Positions 1 through 11,739 of a DNA stretch of 64,000 bases are shown piece after piece. Each line of letters opens with the position of its first letter. The stretch's first letter is position 1. The notes beneath the pieces were generated by a model. That model was not told where the DNA came from. It searched no databases and saw only the letters and a list, made by a program, of their open reading frames with translations. The DNA is from Apostichopus japonicus. Taxonomy: Eukaryota > Echinodermata > Holothuroidea > Aspidochirotida > Stichopodidae. The stretch spans positions 1,567,984 through 1,631,983 of the forward strand of contig NC_092564.1 of the NCBI RefSeq assembly GCF_037975245.1, in the 5' to 3' direction. The translations under genes were made by a program, and so were the position numbers.

Positions 1-79
1 GGGTGCTATTTGTGCATATATACCACTTGCGTAATAAACTCTCAGTTATACAAATTACGCATTCACACCAGTAGAATCA

Positions 80-188
80 CAGTGGTTGAGTATTACTGGT
101 TAGGGTGTCCGCATGTAAAGTGGGAGACCGGGTTCGAATCCAGGTGGATGCTCTCTCTCCCAACCTCTCTCTGTCCCTCTACTTCTAA
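80..188 (+). repeat. tRNA-like SINE fragment
   Basis: A Pol III B-box-like GGTTCGAATCC lies at 131-141, with an A-box-like TGGTTAGGGTGTCCG about 30 bp upstream. A pyrimidine-rich tail leads into a microsatellite. A related copy lies on the minus strand near 29035-29115, so this is a dispersed family rather than a functional tRNA. Confidence 0.4.
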
Positions 189-190
189 AT

Positions 191-286
<96 letters not shown>
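191..286. repeat. Compound (AC)n(AT)n microsatellite
   Basis: An uninterrupted dinucleotide run switches from AC to AT near 234. It may be the tail of the adjoining SINE. From 287 to 710 I see no gene or clear repeat. Confidence 0.95.
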
Positions 287-288
<2 letters not shown>

Positions 289-710
289 TGTCGTCGTTAA
301 ACGTTCTGGTAAGTGCATGGCTCCCAAACAATGGAATATTGTAAAGTTGGGTGGGCCCTTTAAATGGAGGTCGTGATGTCGCCTCAAATAAATACCCATA
401 GCCTATATAACTATGACATATACAATCAACCGTTTAATACAAAAATACTCAAGACCAAAAATTTATTGCTGTCCCCGTCACTTTTGGCTCAGTATTTCTG
501 ACGTTTTAACTTGATTTGCGGCCTATGCCACCCTGAAATGAACATTGCCTTCCTTATAATATATGAGGAAGGTTGCACTGTGTCAAACAGATCCATACCA
601 ATACTCTTATACGTGCGACCCCAATCCCAGTAGCAGCAGCCATTGTCTCGAGACGCTGAGCACCCCGTGTCTCCCCCTCACTAATTGTAATTACACGCGA
701 CACTGTATCG

Positions 711-1158
711 CAGGGTTTCCCTAACTTTATCCCCCACGAACCCCCTGTGGATATCAGAGTTGTCCACGAACCCCCAACTTTTCGAGACACAATCTGAGTC
801 ATTATTAAGCTATAATACTCATAACAGTGCTTCGTAAAAGATTGCGTTCATAGTGTAATATTGTACTATCATGCGTACACCAACTTCACCAAAGTCATGC
901 GGCCTGTGTCTGTTTCATAAGTCAGTTATTTATCACATGCACGGTATGGCACTTCTATGGCAACATATGCGAATGGAACGCGAAAAGAGTTTGTCGATAG
1001 GTACGATACGACTTTTGTACATTATTAAATATATGATATATCAGATATTAGTTCAACAAAAAGTACTCTAGTTTTGACTTTCAGAAACGTCTCACGAATC
1101 CCCTGGTATGGACTTACGCGCCCCCTGGGGGTTCATGCACCCCAGTTAGGGAACCCTG
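711..1158. mobile_element. hAT-like MITE with perfect 8-bp target duplication
   Basis: The left end begins CAGGGTTTCCCTAACT and the right end is its imperfect inverse (AGTTAGGGAACCCTG), each followed inward by a run related to CACGAACCCCC. The element is flanked by exact 8-bp repeats CTGTATCG at 703-710 and 1159-1166. An 8-bp target duplication and CAGGG termini are hallmarks of hAT transposons. At about 450 bp with no long reading frame, this is a non-autonomous copy. Confidence 0.8.
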
Positions 1159-1166
1159 CTGTATCG

Positions 1167-1746
1167 GATATTAGCAGAGGAGAGCGAAAGACCAATGTAG
1201 GGAAGTGTTTGATTCTAACGTCGTATCGGTGTGCGTGTTACGTATACGCCTACAAAGAAGGCAGAATTTGCCGGGGAAACAAATCCGGCGTTGACTAACC
1301 TGTTTATGAACAAAACTGGCATCTCAATGTTCCTATATCAAAAATAGCTCTAATATACCTCTTCAATAATTACGTCTGTATAACTTTTGAGGGAATATTT
1401 CTTACAGAATTCGATAATATCATAACAAAACGTGATTTTCTTTATAGTTTGAAGAGCCAAATTTTATTGGAATGATGAAGGATAAAAGTTCAAATCCCTT
1501 GACATGATCTCTTAGCATGTATGGTTAGTTAGCTCCTATACTAGTTGCTCGAGGAACGAATGTAACACTGTTATTAAACTCCCCCCCCCACCCCAAATGA
1601 AGAAGTTGATTTGTTAGTTTCATCAAATGTAGTCTTTGCGTAAGACTCGACGATATAGGTTGGACAAGGAGTTGGAGTAAAAAAATAAATAAAAAAGCAC
1701 AACGCGACGGTTTTTAATCACATGTGATTATGTTTATTTCACTTAC
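1167..1746. other. No gene seen
   Basis: AT-rich sequence with no convincing frame or splice-bounded exon. If the minus-strand gene to its right continues, this stretch is intron. Confidence 0.4.
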
Positions 1747-2012
1747 GTCAAAGCTAAGAGAGTTGGCTCTGTTTCTGATTGTCTGGCTACGGTGCTCGTT
1801 ACTGAGAACCTGGCCATTCCTAACCCCAGGTTGTTCATCTTTGCCATTTTTAAGTCGACTTAGCCAAAGCGACACTTCCCACATGTTATGACCTTCCAAA
1901 GGCGCTCCTTTGAAAGGTTTCTGGAAGACAATATCCACGTTGAGAGTCACATTCTCCACTTTACCGCTTGTGATCAAAACTTCACTTTGTGGTATAATTT
2001 TCTTTACGATTC
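1747..2012 (-). CDS. Exon 2 of an unrecognised secreted-protein gene
   Basis: Read on the minus strand, an 88-codon open segment is bounded by a good acceptor (a T-rich tract then GGCAG, cut before 2012) and a consensus donor GAC/GTAAGT (last exon base 1747). The exon starts in phase 1 and so joins in frame to the signal-peptide exon at 4266-4362. It ends in phase 0. The translation begins GIVKKIIPQSEVLITSGKVE and continues with alternating hydrophobic residues, a GHNMWEVSLW core and a Lys/Arg/Asn-rich later half, which suggests an extracellular beta-sandwich. I do not recognise the family. Further exons must lie left of the window. The consistent splice sites and phases make chance unlikely, but no homology has been tested. 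Confidence 0.6.
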
Positions 2013-4265
2013 CTGCCGAAAAAAAGACAATCGTTTTTAAAAATAATCCAATCATATAGGATCTGATGGAGCAGATAGAAACACGACGATACCAAAGTTT
2101 ACTTTAAAATACCTTAATCGTTTAGTTTTCGTCACCGTGGAATTATGTAAAACTTTGAGGCCATTTAAGCTATCTTTGTATCACTACATGACTTTTAAAA
2201 ACCTAACCTTCCTTTGAAAACTATTCAATTCTACCACACTCCATTACATAAAGTTACCGTACGTAATCGTATTTAGTTGATATTGTCCATGAAGTTTTTC
2301 ATTAATGATACCGCCATCCACTGTTGTCGTTACATGTGAACTTTTATACCCATGCATATCCGAAATCGGATTATAAAAAGTTCGGTTTCACTGAAGATAT
2401 CTCAAGAAAAAGTGATGACTACTTTATCAAAGACTCTGCTTCCTCTCATGGGATAACTATATCTCATGGGAGGAGGTATTCTAATTTCCTTAAAACACGA
2501 GGCGGTGAAGTAGACTTCCGTGTTTTTGTATAGAGTAACGCCAATTTTGCGGATCTGTTTCCATTCGTGGATTGGTTCAAAACAATTTCGCTAGAGCTGC
2601 CCCCATTTCCCGCCCAAAGACAAAAGGCTTACAAACACGAGGCAGAGAAGATCAGCAAAAATTGTCATGCAACTCAAGTGGATTAATTTAAATTGGCATG
2701 CATGGTGTATATTGTTCACTACATGTAATTTCTACGAGAAATTTATTTGATTTGGTGATAATTAGCACAAACATCACATAAAAGTGTAGTACCTTTATTA
2801 AAGTCAAATTTAACTTTAAATCATGCAGAATGAGTCGACAAATTTTAAGTCTTTTTTTTTTTGCATACACAAAAATGATACAGATAACAAAGAATACGGT
2901 ACAATCGAATCAAATTAAGGAAACAAAATAAAACGAAAAGAAACGATATGAAATGAATAAAATGAAAGGAAACGCAACGAAGTGAAACCACATGAAACTA
3001 ACTGAAATGAAAATAATTGAAAAGATATGAAATGAATCATAAGGAATTGAAATGACATGAAACCAAAATATATTAAATGAATAAAATGAAAGGAAACAAA
3101 CTGAAACGTAATGAGCTGAAATCACATGCAACGAACTGAAATAAAGTGAAATGAAAAAACATGAAATGAAGGAAATTGAAAAGATCTGAAATGAAGAATA
3201 AGGAGTTGAAATGACATGACATGAAACGAAAATAAATGATAGGATTTGAAATAACATGAAAGGAGCAAACTGAAACGAAATGAGCTGAAATCACTTGCAA
3301 TGAACTGAAATAAAGTGAAATGATAACAAAAACATAAAATGAAGGAAATTGAAAAGATCTGAAATGAAGCATAATGATTTGAAATGACACGACATGAAAC
3401 GAAAATAAATGAAATGATGTGAAATAACATGAAAAGAAACAAACTGAAACGAAATGAGCTGAAATCACATGCAATGAACTGACATGAAAAGATATGAAAT
3501 GAAGGAAATTGAAAAGATCTGAAATGAAACATGAGGAATTGAAACGACATGAAAGGAAAAGAAATAATATGATGTTAAAAGATATGAAAGGAAGCAAATT
3601 GAAACGAAATGAGCTGAAATCACATGCAATGAAGTGAAATGAAAGATATGACATGAAGGGAATTGAAAAGATCTGAAATGAAACATGAGGAATTGAAATG
3701 ACAGGAAAAGATATGAAAAGGTTTGAAATAAAATCACATGCAACGAAATGAAATGAAATAAAATGCAGTATGAAATTAAATTAAAAGAAACGTTACTTAA
3801 TACAATGCCATGAAGTACTGTCTTTAACTTGTATCCATCTTCTACTTTATTATACTTATATATGCATATTATTATATGTATGTAATGGTAGTTAGTTGTA
3901 ATTAACTCAATATCATATTGGCTATAACTAGCTTCCTTCATCATCAGGTAATTATTAACTTTTGCTGTTAGTAGAGAGAATGATCATAGTCAATTTTTGT
4001 CCTACGGATTACAGACATTGCATTTCTATCATGAATACAATAAAGTCATTACGAGAAGGGATTGCCTTTGTTAAAGTAAAACGCAGAAAAACTAAAAAGA
4101 ACAAGAATGTGATTTTATTTGTTGACTAACAACACACCTAAAGCAGTGGTATTATTAAACAAAAACAAAAGCATGTAATGTGCTTCTTTAATGAGCTAAT
4201 TGAACGTTCATGTCAACTGAAGGAAAAACACAACATTATGAAAAGTAATACGAAACAGTCGTTAC
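2013..4265 (-). other. Intron 1 of the minus-strand secreted-protein gene
   Basis: This is the 2.25-kb interval between the two predicted minus-strand exons. Its donor is CGAG/GTAACG at 4265-4264. Its acceptor CAG is at 2015-2013. It holds the GAAAT repeat at 2925-3790; the rest is AT-rich with nothing further recognisable. Confidence 0.5.
2925..3790. repeat. GAAAT-based purine-rich tandem repeat with ~165-bp higher-order unit
   Basis: Short GAAAT/GAAAC/TGAAA words fill the block. A longer landmark, GAGCTGAAATCACATGCAA, recurs near 3114, 3282, 3456 and 3612, giving a higher-order period of about 155-175 bp. The Phe/Ser-rich minus-strand frames here are by-products of the repeat, not genes. 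Confidence 0.85.
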
Positions 4266-4362
4266 CTCGAGGCCCTTCCTTTTTCTTCTTTTTCTTGGTT
4301 TCCTTTGCAGCTAAAGTGACCGATATTAATAGCACAAACACAGCGAAGGAAGACAATTTCAT
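4266..4362 (-). CDS. Exon 1 (signal peptide) of the same secreted-protein gene
   Basis: The minus-strand ATG at 4362-4360 opens 32 codons plus one base, ending at donor G/GTAACG. The product starts MKLSSFAVFVLLISVTLAA, a textbook signal peptide: a basic residue, a hydrophobic core and a small-residue cleavage region. A lysine run (KETKKKKKKEGPR) follows, then the phase-1 split glycine that continues into the exon at 1747-2012. The mature N-terminus would therefore be very basic, which could suit binding to acidic glycans or matrix; that is inference. No consensus TATA box stands out upstream (4363-4520). The exon is short but its start, signal peptide, donor and phase agree. Confidence 0.6.
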
Positions 4363-6870
4363 GTTGAACACACGCAAAGAATAATGGTATACGACTGCAG
4401 GTTAGTGAGTTGTATATCCCGAATACTGAGAGTATGGCTGCGTTGATGATCACTTATGATCGGTGACTGAAACTGGTGAAGAATGTCTACTAGATTTAAA
4501 GCCGGCACTTGTATTTAACAGCCTTGGTAAAATGATGAATTGTCTGTGAACGCTGTCTTCTGTAAACAGTAACCTGTAGGTCTTGATCTTCAACTCAACA
4601 ATTTGTGTTTATCAAAATACAACTGAGAAATATATGACGTTAAAACAACTTAAAGAATTCACTGTAATCTAAACAAAAGCGCAATTTGCAGACACGATTG
4701 TCATCCATAAAGAGGATAGGAATGTTTTAGAATCACTGACGTCTCTTCGAAAATCGGAATATAATCAATCTCCACCGCAGACTATATTTACCTGCCATTT
4801 CGTAAATATCATTTGCGCAGTGCTCTCCTTTAAGTTGTTACAACTCGGAGCCAAAACCGTTAAAATTAATGTAAACATCGTAATTCATTTAGGGTAGATT
4901 TTATATTTTAGCCCTGAAGCATACACAACTAATATGCGTAGGCTATATAACAGAGATAAGTTATATGTTAAAAACACTTCCTCCAAATACAATTCCGATA
5001 ATCTTTTCTCGACTTTTAGAATTGTAATTGGTTAGAAAGTCCTGTTTAAGGAAGAAGCATGATTAATGTCTCTGTGACGCTGGCACAGAGGCGAAACCTT
5101 TAACTTTTCCCCTTGTTTTTCTGTGAATAATTTCATTGTGAATTATAGAGCGAATTGGCAAAGGGAAACTAATCAAGAAAGAAACATTGATACCATCAAG
5201 CACAGAAAAAGTAAATAAATGAATAAAGTAATGAATAAAGCTAGAAATATTATAAATATAGGAACAGGAGGTAGTTCTATGACGTCACAACACCGGAGAC
5301 TCGCTCAAGTCTGAAGTCCTTTGTATGTAGAGAGTATAAAAACTCGTGTATATATCTTCCAAAAGGGATAATATTTTACACTACTGTCTGCGATAACGAT
5401 TATTCACAACAAACATATCTGTCCTAGAAAGTATACCAGTAATGACAGAGTTTGCTTCTCCTCCATTCAGACAGATATCACCCAGCCATGGTGTTGTTGA
5501 AAAAACCTCATGCAAAAGGTGAAACCTTTAAGCTGCACAGATAAGAAATGGCGTCTCACCCCTCACGTCATGCATAAATAAATCATAAACTATGTTAAAT
5601 GGTGCCCGAGTGTACTATAGCTCCCGCAGTGGTTATGTTTATATCAAATCATGACAGCCAAAGAGCGATAGCCAGCATTTTCAACCAACATTAAAAATTC
5701 AATTAAAATATTATATATAATTTAAATCGAGATATTACGATAACAGGATAAAGGCTTATGTAAATTCAATTGATGCAACATTACCATTTGGTATATTTTA
5801 ATACTAAGTGGTATATTTGGTGGCAACATAAAAAAAAAATTACTTCGTAATATACTTGTCTATAATTACCTAAAAGTAAAAACGAAAACATATTGTGCTT
5901 TGAAAAAGGGTACAAGTATAACTTAAATTCCGTCAAGTAAATAATACCTCAAACTTGCATGATACGACAAAAACAAGGGAAACCGCTATTTTAGTTTTCT
6001 AATAATTGTGAAACGTCTCTGACAATCTTTAACGACAGGTTTAAACTCAACAAATCTCAGTATTCCCATCTACCTTGAGTGGTTCAAACTAAAAATATAA
6101 ATTCCATGTAAGCAAGATTAAAATAACACGACATCTGCTCCTGCTACTTTTCTAAACATCAGGCCCTCTAACCTTGATATATTTAACTTTACACAGGCTC
6201 TTTGAAAGTGCATGGGTAAGCACATCGCTAACAGTATTTTGTTTCTGATTCTACGTCATATAAACAAGGAATCATATACGTTATATGATCGGTAGATCTG
6301 TAATGATGTTTTCATGTCATTGCTAAATGTAAAACTACTAAGGTACATTATACGACATCGCTGACGTCACCAGTATTTCCTCTTTTTTTTTCATTGTAAA
6401 AATGCAAAAAAATGCTGCTCCTCTCATGTCTCAATGTTATTTTCGGATTTGTTTCCTTTCATTTTCTTAGTCTTATTTCTGATGTTGAATCACTTCATTT
6501 TACGGGAAATTTTCTTCTTAAAGAACGTATTTGGTATATTTGTCTTGCTGACACGTAACGAGATTGTGTCAAATTTCTCAAATAACTTCCGCTTTGTAAG
6601 TACACGGTAGCAAGCTAGTGCCTATAGCTCTAATAACCTAAACAAATATATGGATTTTTTTTACTATTACTCTTTATTATGCCAGAGGCAGTCCGTGATT
6701 GGTGGGAAGACTATAGGATAAGCAGTAACACGCATTCCCTTGTTGATTAATTAGAGATACGATCAAAAGGATATATTCAGATACTGGGTTAGTGTACTGA
6801 TAATGAAAGTTATACAGCAAACGCTACACTCGATATTGATACATCATCTGGAATAGTAAGTCACTGAAAT
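4363..6870. other. Intergenic, no gene seen
   Basis: AT-rich sequence between the divergent minus-strand secreted gene and cassette A1. The promoters of both should lie at its two ends. I see no conserved frame, splice-bounded exon or clear mobile element. Confidence 0.4.
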
Positions 6871-6879
6871 TTATTTAAG
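6871..6879 (+). promoter_or_regulatory. TATA-like box of cassette A1
   Basis: TTATTTAAG starts 52 bp upstream of the A1 ATG. Six other cassettes have a TATA-like sequence at 52-55 bp, so the shared position carries more weight than this weak match alone. Confidence 0.4.
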
Positions 6880-6922
6880 ACACAAAATTCAATTCCATTT
6901 TCAGAATTCCTTTTGAATCAAC

Positions 6923-7577
6923 ATGGATAAATTTCATAGTTGCGTTATATTTCTGATATTGATTTTTGGAACTACAGTGAGTACACAGACAGAAATACGT
7001 ATCGCATTACTTTTTAGTGGATTTGGGTCGGCATTGGATGTTTCACAATTTGAACCAGCAATAAATATTGCACTCAATAAGGTTGCTGAGCAGGTGGACA
7101 ACGGAGAGTTTCTAAACTTTACATTTACTAGGTATATTAGGGAAACGCTCCGCAATGGTCCTAAGATAGGCGTTGGAATGGTTGCCGATTTAGTTGAAAA
7201 CTATAGCATTCATGTAGTTTTAGGACATCCCTCCAGTTCAGAAATGTACGGCATAGCTGACTTGGTCGCATACTGGAACATACCTGCTATTACTGGTGCC
7301 GCGATAACAGCTGACCTCGAGGATCGCACGCGTTTTACCACATTCACGCGTACCTCTATGCGTGCTGAGGCTATAGGTGGCTTCATCGTTAACGTATTTC
7401 ACGAATACGATTGGAAGTTATGCAGTGTCATCCACGTAGATGGAGGAGTATTTTGGTTGATAGCTAGTGCCATTCTTGGTGTACTAGACAGAGGAGATGT
7501 GATTTCTGAAACCCTCTCCATTGATGTAGAAGCAAATATAACAAACCTTCTGGAAGCAGCCAAGCTCAAATCTCGAA
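6923..7577 (+). CDS. Cassette A1: first exon, ANF-receptor-type ligand-binding N-lobe
   Basis: The exon has 218 codons plus one base, ending at donor CGAA/GTAAGT (GT at 7578). The ATG has a good context (AACATGG). Residues 1-21 are a signal peptide. The rest matches the N-lobe of a type-1 periplasmic-binding/ANF-receptor fold: IALLFSGFG strand near 27-35, VADLVENY helix near 87-94, then YWNIPAITGA (117-126), RTRFTTFTRTS (135-145) and the W-x-x-C at 164-167. In receptor guanylyl cyclases this domain binds peptide ligands outside the cell. Sequons are at N65, N93 and N195. The position of the conserved receptor disulfide holds no cysteines (GHPSSSEM at 101-108). The C-lobe, transmembrane and cytoplasmic parts are not in the window. 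A2 is its closest relative. Reading on through the donor gives a stop after two more codons. Confidence 0.85.
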
Positions 7578-8631
7578 GTAAGTAAACACATACGAAAAGC
7601 ATAACGTACTTTATGTTCATCTTCAACTATATTGTTCATTTCAATAACATATATAACTTAAATGTTTCAAGCGGTGAGCTAATAACATAGTCATACACCA
7701 ATATAGGTTAGCGACACATTCGAAAACCCGGGAAGAAAGAACATATAAATATTTAATGAATGTGTCTGTATGGCAACAGCACAGTGAGTACCTTAAACAT
7801 GATGAATCAACTGACAAAAAAATTCGATGCTTCGTAAAATCTACAACAGTAATACTTTGATGACTTTATACTTTTAGAAATGTCCATGATGATTTCGTTG
7901 CTTGAAACAAATTTGCTGCATTTCAAAATGAGTCAATCTTGTAGGAAGACACAAACTAGTTAATATGAAGAGTTCAGCATATCAATAAATGTTTATTAGG
8001 ATATTGCTTTATCTATAGTTGTGAGTTTAACTGGCACAAAAATGAACTAAGTTCGTACACCCGTAGCTCACTTCAAACTATTTCATGGGCAATTATGCTC
8101 ACTCTACAAACATTGTCTTCCCACTCCCATACAAATTGTCGCAAAATGCGTTCCATATAGGACAATCTACTCACATCGAAATGATGAACCGCGAGATACT
8201 TCGTCTGATGAAACTAAAATCAAATTTTCTCATCAACTTTGGTCTGGTGCTAGTTCCAGTCATATAAGTAGCCTGTTTATTCCACAGAAGAGAGCCGTTA
8301 AGCACAATTCGATGGCTGGACCAAGGTATCCAACTAGTGATCTTTTAAGTCCTTGCATCTTTTGAAGTCTCATGGGATCCTTAATCTCGGGGTCCTATTC
8401 ATATACATTTCTGAACAATCTTCTGCTGAAAAACACTTCGCTAATTTTGTCGAGGAGTAAATTAGCTTCATGATACACAGGTATGGTACCCGACATGCTC
8501 ATTTTTCGCGAAATCCCATCAACCCTTCACGTTTCTCACAAAGTTCAGTATACGTTACCGAGCTTCAAAGGTTTGGAACTTATTACCAGCTACATTGATT
8601 TACAAGCCAAGTATAAAGTCTTATAACTAAC
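7578..8631. other. Start of A1 intron; no gene seen
   Basis: Sequence after the A1 donor. No acceptor-flanked exon continuing the ligand-binding domain could be recognised. Confidence 0.45.
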
Positions 8632-8679
8632 AGGTGCGTATCCAGGGGGGGGGGCGTTGGGGGCGCGCGCCCCCCGGGT

Positions 8680-8815
8680 AAGAAAAAGAGGAGAGAAAAA
8701 AAAGAGAAGAAAAAAGGAAAAAAGGGGGAAAAAGAGGAGGAGGAGAGGAAGGAAGGGAAAAGAAAATGAAGAAAGAGAGAAAAAGGAGAATAGGAGGGAG
8801 TAAAAGAAAAACGCG
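8680..8815. repeat. Polypurine tract
   Basis: About 130 bp almost entirely A and G on the plus strand, next to a G-run and a CG-rich GGGGGCGCGCGCCCCCC palindrome at about 8654-8674. The Phe/Ser-rich minus-strand frame is a by-product. Confidence 0.85.
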
Positions 8816-8984
8816 AAGACATCGGGAAGAGAAAGAGGAACAGTGACATCTTTACAGCGCTGAAGGGTAGGCAGTGACGGATCAATGATTTCGTAAATGT
8901 GTGACTCACCCTACCCCTTACACCGACAACTCCATTTTTTGGCGTTTCCATTTTCCTCTCTCACTAATGATCTATATTATTATT

Positions 8985-9480
8985 ATTATTATGGTTCCTT
9001 ATATAGCGCAAATACTATAACATATATATATATTCAAATGCGCTTTACATGATGAAGAATAAAACAAAAATAAGTAGAAATAAAAATACAAAACAAATCA
9101 AGTTAAATTAAGTTAATAAAAATAGTGGACAAAAGAAAATAATTACAAGATAAACAGTAAAACATATATAACAAGAAAACAATTTACGAAATAATAATAC
9201 ATAAAATGAATTCAGATATTATAAGCATTGCAGTATAAATGAGTCTTAAGTTTGGATTTAAAAAGGGTAAAACTTTCAATTTTTCTTAAAACCTCAGGGA
9301 GTGAATTCCATAAAACAGGCGAAGCATAGCTAAAAGATCTCGGTCCAAATTTTGCAGTTCTTATGTTAGGAACAGTTAAAAGCAGAGCGGACGAGGAACG
9401 CAACGGTCTAGAGGGAGTGTAAAGAGAAATTAAATCACAAAGGTACTGCGGTGCAATATTGTAAATACATTTAAAAGTAT
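8985..9480 (-). mobile_element. 3' end of a CR1/L2-like non-LTR retrotransposon
   Basis: Minus-strand frame 9403-9212 encodes FGPRSFSYASPVLWNSLP followed by LRKIESFTLFKSKLKTHLY, the typical C-terminal end of reverse transcriptases in the CR1/L2/Jockey group. The 3' side (lower coordinates) runs through TATATAGCGC-type sequence into a short TAA/TTA repeat at about 8975-8992, as these elements often do. The copy is 5'-truncated, so it lacks a functional polymerase. Confidence 0.65.
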
Positions 9481-9679
9481 ATACTTTAAAAGTATATATA
9501 TACTATATATGGTCTATCATAACGCGTGTGTAGAATTGTGCTATGAAACCAACTGTGGCTGGTCTCGAACTCGACCGCGTCGTCGGGGAACATGACGATT
9601 TTTGGGATGGGGGCGACCGCCCGCCCCCCCCCATTCAGCATTTTTTAAATGATATCGCTAAGTAATTTCAAAATAGAAA

Positions 9680-11335
9680 GTGCTTAGATGGCCTGGGAAG
9701 TGTCATTTCCAGCGATCTGGGAGACATTTTGGGCCAAAATTTGCTTGTACGCTTCGCGCTAACAAATGGTCCTGGGTAGTGCCATTTCCAGCGATCTGGG
9801 AGGCATTTTCGACCAAAATTTTCTTGTACGCTTCGCGCCAACCTATGGTGGCGCTACGCTTAGATAATTTGCCTACAGGCTTCGCCCCTCCCTTGACAAA
9901 TTCCTCGCTACGCGCCTGTTTGAATTTGTAACGCAAACAGCAGATATCACATCATATCAGTGAGCATGAAAATGGCGTTCCAGGATGAAAAGCCTCAAAA
10001 CTGTCCGACTTGCCTGAAAAAATAACCAAAAATTTTCGCGCGCGCTCAACGTGTTAATGTCAATATCATATAAGCAAGCATCGGTTATTACATCGCATGC
10101 CATCATGTACCGTACGTTCCGTTAAAATTGCGCAGTATACCGCGGGATGCTAATGTAAACAACGACATGTCTCATGTAGATGTATAATAAGCATGGAGGT
10201 CCAATTATGTCAAAACTCTCTTTTACATTAGTAATGGCGAATTAGGGGCTGCACCTCCGCCGCGCAGTGGCGGAGCGTCCATACGGTCATGGGGGCGGAT
10301 GCCCCCCCTGACGGACTCAAATGGACTGCTGGCGCCTTTTTCAGCTCTTTACCACATTTTACTTATTCTAGATTATTGACTTTTTTATTGCGCTCTCATC
10401 TACTTATTGACATTTGTCACATTTTGTTGGTGTAATTTGGCGATGACACCTTATTCTTCGTTTATCTGCAAATTAGCCATGCCCGGAAAGGGTCATTTCC
10501 GGCGATCTAGGGAGTATCCTTACTCAAAAAAAATTCTGTACGCTACGCGCCAACCAGTGGTGGCGCTCCGCTTAGATAGTGTCGAAAGCGCCCCTACAGA
10601 CCATTCTCGCCCCTCCTGACCAATACTCCTAGCTCCGCCACTGCCGCCGCGCCTCCTACGCCTATGTGTGTAGTGTTCGGTTTCGGAAATATCTGCTATT
10701 TTTTCATTTCCTTCAACCAAGTTTTATAATAGCAGTTATAAGAGGTTTTAATATTTGTACACCAATAAATTAACTGTGTCTGAAGTTTCGAAAATTTCTG
10801 ACCAACATTCTGCATCACACTTCCCTCTACTCGTGCAATTTTGACCGGTCTGTTAGGGGTTGAAGGAAGTTTTTCCATATTGGTTGTCCATAGATGAAAT
10901 TTTGTACAACATTATGGGTATGTTTTGAAGTGAGTTTATTCACGAGAAATGTGAATTTTCAAATTCTGAACAAATATGGGGCTTAAAACCTTGAAAAGTG
11001 GGGCTGACGGGTATTGTGGGCCGCGACGTAGAATCACCTACAAAAGCAAAGACCCACAGGAGATGCGATCAGGTCGAACATGATGTGTGCCGGGTTGACA
11101 ATCTTCAAAAAGGTTATGGATGGAAAAAAAACTATTAGGAAATACTTGGTTCTCAGGCAAAAAGTGTACATCTGGTTGGTCATTTCAAGCCCGAGAAGTG
11201 CCGTTTCCGGTGATCTGGGGGTATCAAAATAAGAAATTTTCTTGTACGCTGCGCGCCAACCGATGGTGGCGCTCCGCTTAGATAGTAATTCGCGCCCCCC
11301 GGGTTTGAAAATCCTGGATACGCGCCTATATAGGA
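9680..11335. mobile_element. Nest of related MITE fragments
   Basis: A motif related to TTGTACGCTTCGCGCCAACC, followed by GTGGTGGCGCTCCGCTTAGA, recurs at about 9745, 9819, 10535 and 11240. Sequence at 10003-10120 is the inverse of the interior of the MITE at 36289-36780, and 10652-10665 (CTCCTACGCCTATG) is that family's terminal repeat. A right end CCTGGATACGCGCCTA near 11316-11331 mirrors AGGTGCGTATCCAGG near 8632. The nesting order is only partly resolved. Confidence 0.6.
10265..10643. mobile_element. hAT-like MITE nested in another MITE
   Basis: Terminal inverted repeats CAGTGGCGGAGC and GCTCCGCCACTG bound a 379-bp element. Exact 8-bp duplications CCGCCGCG lie at 10257-10264 and 10644-10651. 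It sits just inside the terminus of a copy of the family found at 36289-36780. Confidence 0.75.
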
Positions 11336-11739
11336 ATAACTTTTCAAATCACTATTTATCAGTATGCACTGATGTTATGTTTTGTGATGATATCATTGAC
11401 GTAACTACGCATTAGGTGATTTTGTAACTAAAGTTGCAAGTGTAGGGGTGGGGTGGGAGCGAGGGGGTGGGACTGGTACATGGGTATTGTCAGCTTAGGG
11501 ATGGGTTCTTGTAATCGATGCTTCTAATTTCTTCTGTTTGGGGTTTTTCAGGGAGTAAGATCTCGACAAGCCCTCAAGAGTTTTTTAGTTTACTTCCTTC
11601 ACATCATGTTTGTAAATGCATTCATTTTATATTTAGACTGTATTATATGTAACACGTGGTGTGGAAACAAATAAAAGAAACGAAAAGAAAGATCATACAT
11701 GACGGCATCATTGACACGATACAAAATACTACTCGGTTA
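11336..11739. other. No gene seen
   Basis: Includes a G-rich stretch (11445-11475) but no convincing exon. Confidence 0.4.

Noticed and set aside
80-150. Functional tRNA gene
   Set aside because: A and B boxes are present but a cloverleaf with paired acceptor stem is not evident. A truncated relative at 29 kb points to a SINE.
2910-3944. Several long Phe/Ser-rich minus-strand frames
   Set aside because: By-products of the GAAAT repeat, with no start context or splice sites. They overlap each other in several frames.
6888-6903. 3' splice site (CATTTTCAG) just before the A1 ATG, implying an upstream leader exon
   Set aside because: Not shared with A2 or the other cassettes, and the TATA-like box lies at the common spacing.
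8632-11335. One 2.7-kb DNA transposon bounded by GGTGCGTATCCAGG ends
   Set aside because: The ends are inverted copies, but no matching target duplication was found and the interior is a mix of other elements.
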